Assembly (NCBI GenBank): GCA_021819985.1
Contig: JAKAEG010000037.1
Coordinates: 1-10,674 of the forward strand
From: Nitrospirota bacterium
GTDB lineage: Bacteria > Nitrospirota > Thermodesulfovibrionia > Thermodesulfovibrionales > JdFR-88
Length of the DNA stretch: 10,674 nucleotides
Direction of reading: 5' to 3'
Positions 3,968 through 10,674 of this stretch are shown piece by piece. Under the pieces are notes generated by a model that worked only from the letters and a program-made list of their open reading frames with translations, had not been told where the DNA came from and did not search any database. The translations under genes and the position numbers were made by a program. The stretch's first letter is position 1, and each line of letters starts with the position of its first letter.

Positions 3968-6244
3968 ATGAAAGAAACCCATATTTCGATAATCGCAAAA
4001 GAACTTGAAATAAAACCTGCACAGGTAATTGCCACGGCCTCTCTGTTTCATGACGGGGCGACTGTGCCTTTCATAGCAAGATACAGAAAAGAGGCAACCG
4101 GGAGCCTCGACGAAGTGGCTGTCGCCGCTATCAGAGACAGGCTCGAACAGCTTGAGGACCTGGACAAGAGGCGCGATGCCATCTTGAAATCGCTTGAAGA
4201 ACGTGGGCTGCTTTCGGATGAGCTGAAAATGAAGATTGAACAGGCCCAATCTGTTACGGTCCTTGAAGACATATACCTGCCTTTCCGGCCGAAACGCCGT
4301 ACAAGGGCCACAATTGCTAAGGAAAAAGGGCTTGAGCCCCTTGCTGCGCTTGTGTTCGCGCAGGAAGAAATGGACCTTGAAAATGCCGCGGCCTCGTTTG
4401 TGGATGCGGACAAAGGCGTTTCTTCCGTGGAGGAAGCGCTCTCGGGCGCACGGGACATAATTGCCGAATGGGTGAGTGAGGACCAAAACGGCAGAGAAAG
4501 GCTGCGGGAGCTTTACTGGGCCAAAGGAGTCATCCGCTCGAAGATAATTCGCGGGAAAGAGGAAGAAGGGACCAAGTACAAGGACTATTATGAATGGGAG
4601 GAGCCCGTTTCAAAGGCCCCGGCGCACAGGGTCCTGGCGATACGCCGGGGAGAAAGCGAAGGGGTCCTGATACACCGCGTTTTGCCGCCTGAAGAAGAAG
4701 CGCTCGCATTACTGGAATCGATATTTGTAAAGGGAGGCGGCGCGGTCTCCGAACAGGTAAAAATGGCTGTCCATGACAGCTATAAAAGGCTCCTAGGGTC
4801 ATCCATAGAAGGGGAGGTCCGCCTGGCGGTCAAGAAGCGCGCGGATGAGGAAGCGATACGGGTCTTTGTCGAAAACCTGAGGCAACTCCTGCTTGCGCCG
4901 CCTTTGGGCAGAAAAACGCTCCTCGCGATCGACCCCGGCTTCAGGACGGGCTGCAAGGTCGTATGCCTGGACAGGCAGGGTAAACTGCTCCATAATGAAA
5001 CCATCTTCCCCCATTTTAATGAGAAGGGGGCTTCGGAGGCCGGGGCGAAGCTGAAAGCTCTCTGTGAGAGTTTCAGCATTGAGGCGATTGCGATAGGCAA
5101 CGGGACCGCCGGAAGGGAGACGGAGTCTTTCGTCAAGGGAATGGGTCTTCCCGGCAAGATAAATATTGTCATGGTGAACGAAAGCGGGGCTTCAATTTAT
5201 TCGGCTTCCGAAACGGCGCGGGAGGAATTCCCTGAACATGACGTAACCGTGCGGGGCTCGGTCTCGATAGGCCGCAGGCTGATGGACCCGCTTGCCGAAC
5301 TGGTTAAGATAGACGCGAAATCGATAGGGGTCGGCCAATATCAGCACGATGTGGACCAGACCTCGCTGAAAAAAAGCCTTGATGACGTCGTGATGAGCTG
5401 CGTTAACGGCGTCGGGGTGGAGGTCAACACCGCAAGCAAACAGCTGCTGACATATGTTTCGGGGCTGGGGCCGCAGCTTGCAAGATCGATAGTGGATTAC
5501 AGGAATGAGCACGGCCCCTTCGTGTCTCGCGAGGAGTTGAAAAAAGTGCCCCGCCTGGGGCCAAAGGCGTTTGAGCAGGCTGCCGGATTTCTCCGCATCC
5601 AGGACGGGGAAAACCCTTTGGACAGAAGCGCTGTGCACCCGGAAAGTTATAGCATAGTTTACAAAATGGCCCAGGACATCGGCTGCGGCCCGGCCGAACT
5701 TATGCGGGAAGCGGAGTTGAGAAGGAAGATCGACCTTGCGAATTATGCCGCCGGCAACGTGGGCATGCCTACCCTGAATGACATAATGGCCGAACTTGCC
5801 CGCCCGGGACGCGACCCGCGGCAGCAATTCGAGGCCTTTGAATTCGACAGCGGCATAAATAAGATAGAAGACGTCCAGCCCGGAATGAGGCTGCCGGGCA
5901 TTGTCACGAATATCACCGCATTTGGGGTTTTCGTTGATATAGGCGTGCACCAGGACGGGCTTGTCCATATAAGCGAACTGGCAGACAGGTTCGTAAAAGA
6001 CCCCTCCCGGATAGTAAAGGTCCACCAGAAGGTCACAGTGACCGTTCTGGATGTGGACATTCAGAGGAAACGCATTTCCTTATCGATGAAAAGCGCCGGG
6101 CAGCCTAAGACAGACGCAAAACAGAAGATTAATGATAAAGAAAAAGCCCCCGCAATTGAAAAAAAGCCAGCCCGGCCCGAAAAGGAAAAAAGGCCCGCCC
6201 GTTTCTCCAATAACCCTTTTTACGAAGCTTTCAAAAAGAAATAA
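3968..6244 (+). CDS. tex: Tex family transcription accessory protein
   Basis: A 758-residue Tex/YhgF protein, the bacterial relative of Spt6, which binds nucleic acid and associates with transcription. Order of parts: the Tex N-terminal HTH-like region with PFIARYRKEATG near residues 33-45; a YqgF/RNase-H-like fold from about 318 (LLAIDPGFRTGCK, D322); the VNESGASIYSASE segment; helix-hairpin-helix motifs at about 490-545 (VSGLGPQLARSIV, VPRLGPKAFEQAAGF); and an S1 RNA-binding domain at about 638-710 (GIVTNITAFGVFVDIGVHQD). A Lys/Pro-rich basic tail (about 715-758) follows and is longer than needed for S1. Length is normal for the family. The ATG has AGGA 10 nt upstream. It is transcribed alone after a structured leader and ends at a convergent terminator. 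I see no frame disruption. Confidence 0.97.
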   Translation: MKETHISIIAKELEIKPAQVIATASLFHDGATVPFIARYRKEATGSLDEVAVAAIRDRLEQLEDLDKRRDAILKSLEERGLLSDELKMKIEQAQSVTVLEDIYLPFRPKRRTRATIAKEKGLEPLAALVFAQEEMDLENAAASFVDADKGVSSVEEALSGARDIIAEWVSEDQNGRERLRELYWAKGVIRSKIIRGKEEEGTKYKDYYEWEEPVSKAPAHRVLAIRRGESEGVLIHRVLPPEEEALALLESIFVKGGGAVSEQVKMAVHDSYKRLLGSSIEGEVRLAVKKRADEEAIRVFVENLRQLLLAPPLGRKTLLAIDPGFRTGCKVVCLDRQGKLLHNETIFPHFNEKGASEAGAKLKALCESFSIEAIAIGNGTAGRETESFVKGMGLPGKINIVMVNESGASIYSASETAREEFPEHDVTVRGSVSIGRRLMDPLAELVKIDAKSIGVGQYQHDVDQTSLKKSLDDVVMSCVNGVGVEVNTASKQLLTYVSGLGPQLARSIVDYRNEHGPFVSREELKKVPRLGPKAFEQAAGFLRIQDGENPLDRSAVHPESYSIVYKMAQDIGCGPAELMREAELRRKIDLANYAAGNVGMPTLNDIMAELARPGRDPRQQFEAFEFDSGINKIEDVQPGMRLPGIVTNITAFGVFVDIGVHQDGLVHISELADRFVKDPSRIVKVHQKVTVTVLDVDIQRKRISLSMKSAGQPKTDAKQKINDKEKAPAIEKKPARPEKEKRPARFSNNPFYEAFKKK

Positions 6245-6264
6245 GATTTTTTTTCACATAAAGA

Positions 6265-6290
6265 AGGGCCCGTGGCAAGCCCAGGGCCCT
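6265..6290. terminator. Convergent terminator between tex and kinase
   Basis: AGGGCCC (6265-6271) and GGGCCCT (6284-6290) form a strong 7-bp GC stem with a 12-nt loop, 20 nt past the tex stop and 38 nt past the kinase stop on the other strand. T/A runs lie on both outer sides (T8 near 6247-6254, A7 near 6294-6300), so it may serve both genes. Confidence 0.6.
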
Positions 6291-6328
6291 GTTAAAAAAA
6301 TTGACCCCTCTCTTTTAAAAGCCGGGAA

Positions 6329-7336
6329 TTATTCTTTGGCTGGGAATTTGATGACAAACCCGGCGCCATTCTTTTTGTCAACATCGATACTCCCATTCAA
6401 TTCTTTTTTGGTCAGGCTGTTGACCAGTCTGAGTCCGAGAGATTTGGTTGCCTTGATGTCGAAATCCCGCGGTAAACCCGGACCGTCATCACTGTATGTT
6501 AGTTCGATCATCCCGTCAGCGTTGCGCATAGTGATATTTATCCTGCCCTTGCCTTCCGGAAAGGCGTATTTCAGGGAATTGGTGATGAGTTCGTTTATTA
6601 TCAATCCGCACGGTACAGCCAGGTCCATCGGGAGGTCGATATCATGGACCTCCGAAACCAGCGCCAGGTTATCTTTTAAAACAGGATAACCGCTCATTAT
6701 GTTTTTTAAAAGGTCCTCGACATAATTTTCCATATTCACATTTACAAGGTCCCCGGATTTATATAATTGTTCATGTACCAGGGCCATGGCCTTAAATCTG
6801 TTTTGAATATCCGCACACATGGACTTGATCAATTCGTTTTCATCGATCCTGGAGCATTGAAGGGAAACAAGACTGGAGGCTACCTGTAAATTGTTTTTTG
6901 TCCTGTGGTACAGCTCTTTGAGCAGGATCTCTTTTTCTTCGAGAGCCGACCTCAACTTGTTCCTTTCCCGCTTGAACAAGCTGATCAGGAAAGTGATCAA
7001 AATGGAAGCAATAAAGAAGGCGACCAAACGCTCGGTGTCTTTAATGTCCTTCATTGCGGTGATTTTGAAAGAATTTATGGGTTCAAGGAGAAAGTACCAG
7101 ATGCCCGTTCCAACAATGATAATGAGAATGACCCCGGCGTCGGTCCCTAAGATAAAGGTAAGCAGGGCTATGGCAACCATCGGGATGGAGAAAAAAACAA
7201 TGCCGAAATAACGGAAAAGATATTTGTCAGCTACCAGCAGCAGAACTCCAAAAATAACCGCCAGGCCCCAGCGCAGGATAAAGGAAGACTTTGACCGGAA
7301 CGGGACAAACGGGCGCAGTCTGCTTCTTTTTTGCAT
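6329..7336 (-). CDS. Membrane histidine kinase, HisKA_2 type
   Basis: A 335-residue sensor kinase. Four hydrophobic segments (about 21-38, 44-62, 66-84 and 104-121) form a membrane module like the DUF4118/KdpD-type domain, with little periplasmic sequence. A short charged coiled-coil linker (FKRERNKLRSALEEKEILL) leads to the phosphoacceptor box KELYHRTKNNLQ with H144, typical of the HisKA_2/HWE-related group. The ATP-binding domain has the N box INELITNSLKYAFPEG (about 247-262), the G1 box DDGPGL (283-288) and the G2 box SLGLRLV (299-305). No response regulator is adjacent, so it is an orphan kinase whose partner is elsewhere. The ATG lies inside an AT-rich palindrome with no ribosome site; a TATAAA lies 10 nt upstream on the minus strand, so the mRNA could be nearly leaderless. 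The signal sensed is unknown. Confidence 0.92.
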   Translation of the reverse strand: MQKRSRLRPFVPFRSKSSFILRWGLAVIFGVLLLVADKYLFRYFGIVFFSIPMVAIALLTFILGTDAGVILIIIVGTGIWYFLLEPINSFKITAMKDIKDTERLVAFFIASILITFLISLFKRERNKLRSALEEKEILLKELYHRTKNNLQVASSLVSLQCSRIDENELIKSMCADIQNRFKAMALVHEQLYKSGDLVNVNMENYVEDLLKNIMSGYPVLKDNLALVSEVHDIDLPMDLAVPCGLIINELITNSLKYAFPEGKGRINITMRNADGMIELTYSDDGPGLPRDFDIKATKSLGLRLVNSLTKKELNGSIDVDKKNGAGFVIKFPAKE

Positions 7337-7355
7337 GATATATATTTTATATCAT
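7335..7355. repeat. AT-rich palindrome between kinase and recQ
   Basis: ATGATATA (7335-7342) and TATATCAT (7348-7355) form a perfect 8-bp inverted repeat with a 5-bp centre. It covers the kinase start codon and sits in the divergent kinase/recQ intergenic region. It could be an operator or simply the kinase -10 region (TATAAA, 7346-7351, minus strand). Confidence 0.5.
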
Positions 7356-7429
7356 GTTGCAGGAAAGATTTTTTTGTTCAACGAGGGATGGCGTCCTCAA
7401 TTTTTCACAGGATTTCACCTTGTTTTAAT

Positions 7430-9637
7430 ATGTTAAAATCTTTCATTGTGAGGGGCCGGGATATCGAAACAACGATGCTTGAGGTGTTGAGGAAGGATTT
7501 CGGTTTTCAATCGTTCCGTCCCAACCAGGAAGGCATTATGAGAGGCATTCTGGACGGGCGCGATGTCTTTACCGTAATGCCCACAGGCGGTGGGAAATCG
7601 CTCTGCTATCAGCTTCCGGCAATGATAATGGAAGGCACTACGGTCATTATCAGTCCGCTTATCGCCCTGATGAAAGACCAGGTCGACGCGGCGCTTGAAA
7701 ACGGCATACCAGCGGCCTTCATGAACAGCTCGATGAGCGCCCAGGAGATTTCAGCTGTATATCGACGCCTGAGATCAGGAGAGGTAAAGCTTCTCTACAT
7801 CGCTCCTGAGCGGTTCGCGATGCCCCATTTCCTTGAAACCCTGAAGACTTTTCTCGTCTCGCTTTTTGCAATAGACGAGGCGCACTGCGTATCGGAATGG
7901 GGCCATGACTTCCGGCCGGATTACCTTAGCCTCTCCATAATCCCAAAGGCCTTCCCTCATACGCCGGTCGCGGCCTTCACCGCAACGGCGACCCTCATGG
8001 TGCAGGAAGACATAATCAGGAGGATCGGCCTGCGCAATCCGCATGTCGTGCGTGCGTCCTTTAACCGCGAAAATCTTTTCTATGAAGTAAGACCAAAACA
8101 AAAAATTGAATTGCAAATCCTGGAATTCCTGATGAAGCACAAAGACGGGCCTGGCATAATCTACCGGACGACCCGTGACGCGGTGATGACGACAGCCGGT
8201 TTTCTGGTCTCAAAGGGGATAAAGGCGCTGCCTTACCACGCCGGGCTGTCCCCTCGGGAGCGGACCAGGAACCAGGAGGCCTTCAACCGGGACGAAGCAC
8301 AGGTGGTCGTGGCTACGATAGCCTTCGGCATGGGGATAGACAAGTCAAATGTCCGTTTTGTGATCCATGGCGACCTGCCAAAAAATGTCGAGGCCTATTA
8401 CCAGGAAACCGGGCGCGCCGGGCGCGACGGCGAACCTGCCCGCTGCCTCCTCTTTTTCAGCAGGGGCGACATCCCGAAAATACGTTATTTCATCGACCAG
8501 ATAACAGAGGCCTCGGAACGTTCCGCGGCGATCGAGAAACTGAACCAGATGGCCGGGTATGCGTCCCATAACATATGCCGGAGGAAACAGCTTCTGGGGT
8601 TTTTCGGCGAGGACTATCCGGAGGGCAAATGCACTGGCTGCGATATCTGCGAAGGTTCAGCCGAACTGATCGATATCACCGTGGACGCCCAGATAGTGAT
8701 GTCCGCCGCCTCAAGGACAGGGCAGCGTTTCGGCGTGGGCCATATAGTGGATATGGTGACAGGCTCCGATACGAAGCGTATCCGGGAACTGAGGCATAAT
8801 GAGATAAAGACCTACGGCGTTGGAAAAAATAAAAACAAGGAGCACTGGCGGAGCATTATCCATGAACTGCTCGCACAGGACATTATGGAGCAGGAAGGCG
8901 GTCCTTACCCTGTGCTCAAAATCACCCGGAAAGGTCTTGACGTGCTCTGCGGCAGGGAGAAGGCTTTCGGGTTAAAAAGAGAGGAAGCGGGGGCCTCACT
9001 GGCAGGAGGAAGGGTGGAATACGATGAGGCCCTGTTTGAAAGGCTTCGCGCTTTAAGAAAACAGATCGCGGAAGAAAATGAAGTCCCTCCTTATATCATA
9101 TTCTCGGACAGGACCCTCCATGAGATGTGCAGGCGTTTCCCTGCAGCCCTGGCTGATATGAGGACTATCAACGGCGTGGGCGGCGTAAAACTGGAGCGGT
9201 ACGGAGAGGATTTTGTCCGGGAGATAAAGAACTACCTGGAAGAAAATCCCCGTGAAAGGCGCGAAGATGAGTCAACGCACTCTCCTGTTGCAGGGAAAAA
9301 GGGTAAAACCGCGGAAGCTACATATGAGCTGTTTAAAAAAGGGATGTCCCTTGAGGACATCGCCGGACAGCGCGGCCTCGCACTGTCCACCGTAGCTTCT
9401 CATATGGCCCAGGCCATACGGGGCGGCCATTACGTGGATATTGACCTGCTCGTAGCCCCGGCAAAGCGTAAAGAGATCGAATCGGTGTTTCTGGGATCAG
9501 GACAGTGGGGACTGAACCCCGTCATCGAGCATTTCGGCGGCACGGTGACCTATGAAGAGGCAGGGCTGATAAGGGCCTGGCTCCAGCGCAAAAAAGAGAC
9601 CGGGGATTTCGGGGACTTGCCCGGTGTTAGCAGGTAA
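7430..9637 (+). CDS. recQ: ATP-dependent DNA helicase RecQ
   Basis: A 3'-5' superfamily 2 helicase of recombination and repair, 735 residues from ATG 7430. Motif 0 (FRPNQEGI) is followed by Walker A TGGGKS (K56), DEAH at 149-152 with the aromatic-rich CVSEWGHDFRP loop, TATAT (motif III), and motif VI QETGRAGRDG. The RecQ zinc site is C383, C401, C404 and C407. RQC winged helix spans about 420-510 and HRDC about 532-607 (FSDRTLHEM). Beyond these, residues 627-722 form an extra helix-turn-helix domain (MSLEDIAGQRGLALSTVASH), as in RecQ proteins with an HTH_40 C-terminus and absent from E. coli RecQ. The start is uncertain: GTG 7448 or ATG 7475 are also possible, and no clear ribosome site favours one. 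The frame is open to 7331, but those first 33 codons look non-coding. Confidence 0.97.
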   Translation: MLKSFIVRGRDIETTMLEVLRKDFGFQSFRPNQEGIMRGILDGRDVFTVMPTGGGKSLCYQLPAMIMEGTTVIISPLIALMKDQVDAALENGIPAAFMNSSMSAQEISAVYRRLRSGEVKLLYIAPERFAMPHFLETLKTFLVSLFAIDEAHCVSEWGHDFRPDYLSLSIIPKAFPHTPVAAFTATATLMVQEDIIRRIGLRNPHVVRASFNRENLFYEVRPKQKIELQILEFLMKHKDGPGIIYRTTRDAVMTTAGFLVSKGIKALPYHAGLSPRERTRNQEAFNRDEAQVVVATIAFGMGIDKSNVRFVIHGDLPKNVEAYYQETGRAGRDGEPARCLLFFSRGDIPKIRYFIDQITEASERSAAIEKLNQMAGYASHNICRRKQLLGFFGEDYPEGKCTGCDICEGSAELIDITVDAQIVMSAASRTGQRFGVGHIVDMVTGSDTKRIRELRHNEIKTYGVGKNKNKEHWRSIIHELLAQDIMEQEGGPYPVLKITRKGLDVLCGREKAFGLKREEAGASLAGGRVEYDEALFERLRALRKQIAEENEVPPYIIFSDRTLHEMCRRFPAALADMRTINGVGGVKLERYGEDFVREIKNYLEENPRERREDESTHSPVAGKKGKTAEATYELFKKGMSLEDIAGQRGLALSTVASHMAQAIRGGHYVDIDLLVAPAKRKEIESVFLGSGQWGLNPVIEHFGGTVTYEEAGLIRAWLQRKKETGDFGDLPGVSR

Positions 9638-9875
9638 GAAAGTGTTCCTGTATTGGAAACGTCTGCCCCACGGCCCCGGCCTGTTCGATGAAGGACAGCA
9701 ATCTTTTCGTCTCATGATGGTCCTTTAAGTAAAAAAGCGCCGATGGATTTTTCGACTTCCCTGTCCGCACTGTTATTCCTGTTTTCTTTAATGCCTTTTT
9801 CACGTGCGGGACATTCCACTTGTCCAGTTCCCTGCCGCCGTCTATGGCTGGTATACAACATGAAGTAGAATTCGC
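9627..9875 (-). pseudogene. Unrecognised broken reading frame
   Basis: This minus-strand frame is open from an in-frame TGA (9876-9878) to a TAA at 9627-9629, overlapping the recQ 3' end by 11 bp. Its translation looks protein-like: IDGGRELDKWNVPHVKKALK, then an SALFYLKDHHETKRLLSFIE stretch. There is no ATG; the only usual-type start is a GTG inside the frame without a ribosome site. A neighbouring frame just upstream (MEMSEFYFML..., from about 9888) could be the original N-terminus, requiring a frameshift near 9860. I do not recognise the family. It is probably a remnant, though chance cannot be excluded. Confidence 0.35.
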
Positions 9876-9910
9876 TCATCTCCATATCCAATGGTAGTCT
9901 CACGGTGTTT

Positions 9911-9923
9911 GCCCCTTCGGGGC
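9911..9923 (+). terminator. Small GC hairpin with T-rich tail
   Basis: GCCCC-TTC-GGGGC is followed by TTGTTTTGTTG on the plus strand. It is a possible distal terminator for recQ read-through, about 270 nt past its stop. It lies in the gene-poor interval 9638-10097, where I see nothing else firm apart from the broken frame. Confidence 0.35.
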
Positions 9924-10097
9924 TTGTTTTGTTGTTCGCTGGAGCCTGGTTAGAATGCGGCCTCATATACGTAATTTCCCCTATATATATTTATCGGCAA
10001 AAGAGACCATTTCCTTTAAGTGGTCAGCAAATAACGGTGCATGTCAGGTTAGCGGAATAGGTGATTAGGATCAGAAAAAATTCAAGGACAAAAGATT

Positions 10098-10340
10098 TTA
10101 CTTTATCTTTTTTGCGACTATGCTCCAGTAGCCGTCTCTTTCTTCAATCCCGATCAGTTCCTGTCCGACCTTTGATAGCCACAACGGAGCATTCACTCTT
10201 GTATCTTTTTCCGAGGTGAGCAGCTCGATAACAGTTCCAATTTCCTCGTTTTTGATAGCTGAAATAAGTTCCATAAGAGGTCCAGGACATCCCAGGGTGC
10301 AACGAGCATCAATTGTCTTATCGATTTTCACATCTTCCAT
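10098..10340 (-). CDS. TusA/SirA-like sulfur carrier protein
   Basis: An 80-residue protein of the TusA family, whose members carry persulfide sulfur on a conserved Cys for tRNA thiolation, cofactor synthesis or sulfur oxidation/reduction. The N-terminal motif IDARCTLGCPGPLMEL holds the expected CPxP, with C18 as the probable active Cys before a helix. The motif is unusual: there is one more residue than normal between Asp and Cys, and a second Cys (C14) stands where Gly is usual. The C-terminal half gives the expected β-α-β with TRVNAPLWLSKVG. No ribosome site stands out before the ATG. It stands alone: no DsrE-type or sulfurtransferase gene is adjacent in the window. The sulfur pathway it serves cannot be told from this sequence. 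Confidence 0.85.
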   Translation of the reverse strand: MEDVKIDKTIDARCTLGCPGPLMELISAIKNEEIGTVIELLTSEKDTRVNAPLWLSKVGQELIGIEERDGYWSIVAKKIK

Positions 10341-10441
10341 TTAATATTTCAGGACAAAAAATTTGCTATTGACGGGAAAATGTTAGCAATATTGCCGGGA
10401 GCAAGTCAATGTCACACACGCGGGTTGGGATGCCATTATCA

Positions 10442-10471
10442 TTGACTTGATATCATTATTGATATTATAAT
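10442..10471 (+). promoter_or_regulatory. hicA promoter with TTGATAT direct repeats
   Basis: TTGACT (10442-10447), 18 bp, then a consensus TATAAT (10466-10471). Two TTGATAT copies (10447-10453 and 10459-10465) lie 12 bp apart within the spacer and are a candidate binding site for a HicB-type repressor. Confidence 0.65.
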
Positions 10472-10476
10472 TTCAA

Positions 10477-10674
10477 ATGAATAGGGTTGCCAAAATCGTT
10501 TCGATGATGAAAAGCAATCCTCAGGACATACAGTTTGCGGATTTGTGCATGGTATGTGACCATTATTTCGGGCCGGCCAGGCATAGGGGCGGCAGCCACA
10601 GGATATACATGACGCCGTGGCAGGGCGACCCGCGCATTAACATTCAAAACGAAAAGGGAAAAGCCAAGGCATAT
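10477..10674 (+). CDS. hicA: HicA-family toxin, 3' end beyond window
   Basis: 66 codons are present and the frame is still open at the window edge. The sequence matches the HicA mRNA-interferase subfamily with an extended N-terminus. Residues 1-30 (MNRVAKIVSMMKSNPQDIQF, then ADLCMVCDHYFG) precede the dsRBD-like core with the GGSHRIY motif carrying the catalytic-type His H41. TPWQGDPRINIQN and GKAKAY follow, where the family continues for another 10-25 residues. A HicB antitoxin gene is expected just downstream but cannot be seen. The ATG is only 6 nt past the -10 element, so transcription would begin about at the start codon and the message may be leaderless. ATG 10504 (residue 10) is an alternative start. 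Confidence 0.85.
   Translation, partial: MNRVAKIVSMMKSNPQDIQFADLCMVCDHYFGPARHRGGSHRIYMTPWQGDPRINIQNEKGKAKAY

Noticed and set aside
3935..4486. Minus-strand frame of 183 codons over the tex start
   Set aside because: Antisense to the conserved Tex N-terminus; no recognisable domain and no ribosome site.
5192..6025. Long minus-strand open frame (277 codons) within tex
   Set aside because: It lies entirely antisense to the clearly conserved tex gene, has no family signature and reflects the GC-rich codon pattern of tex.
9712..9966. Minus frame of 84 codons in the recQ-tusA interval
   Set aside because: Its C-terminal half overlaps a better-looking alternative frame and its translation is not protein-like. 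Only the short MEMSEFYFML part might belong to a broken gene.
10005..10025. GACCA/TGGTC inverted repeat
   Set aside because: A 5-bp stem with an 11-nt loop is expected by chance in an AT-rich spacer and has no terminator tail.
10465..10647. Minus frame of 60 codons
   Set aside because: Antisense to the recognisable HicA sequence on the plus strand.

Overview
The window suggests a mesophilic, Gram-negative-type bacterium, probably anaerobic, from somewhere around Desulfobacterota/Nitrospirota. This rests on resemblance only: the RecQ with an extra C-terminal HTH domain, the HisKA_2-type kinase, the DUF2281/MazF and HicA subfamilies, and balanced base composition. Nothing here fixes a species. 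I found no rRNA, tRNA, CRISPR array, complete IS or phage gene.

Positions 1-3240 are an accessory region. It opens with an AT-rich HNH-nuclease gene (+), followed by three tandem toxin-antitoxin (TA) modules on the minus strand. In minus-strand transcription order these are an AbrB-type antitoxin with a PIN toxin (2825-2161), a Phd/YefM antitoxin with a VapC toxin (2046-1424), and a DUF2281 antitoxin with a MazF toxin (1350-834). The first module looks intact and has a strong promoter with a palindromic operator. In the second, the VapC start codon sits where ATG is expected but reads ACG. In the third, MazF needs one inserted base to stay in frame. All three antitoxins are intact. Roughly 300 bp without a gene follow.

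Positions 3184-7336 look like a more ordinary chromosomal backbone. They hold a small basic AT-hook-like protein with its own promoter and terminator, then a long structured leader and tex (Spt6-like transcription accessory protein). A convergent terminator separates tex from a membrane-bound orphan histidine kinase on the minus strand.

Positions 7337-10674 hold recQ (+), divergent from the kinase across a short AT palindrome. Next is a gene-poor stretch with a broken unrecognised reading frame (-), a TusA-like sulfur-carrier gene (-), and, divergent from it, the 5' part of a hicA toxin gene (+) that runs off the window. The hicA start lies almost at the predicted transcription start. In total the window carries four TA loci, two of them with visible toxin lesions. 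I do not see strong evidence of a wholly new multi-gene system. The most interesting items are the paired toxin lesions, the AT-hook protein, and the alternative hairpins before tex.
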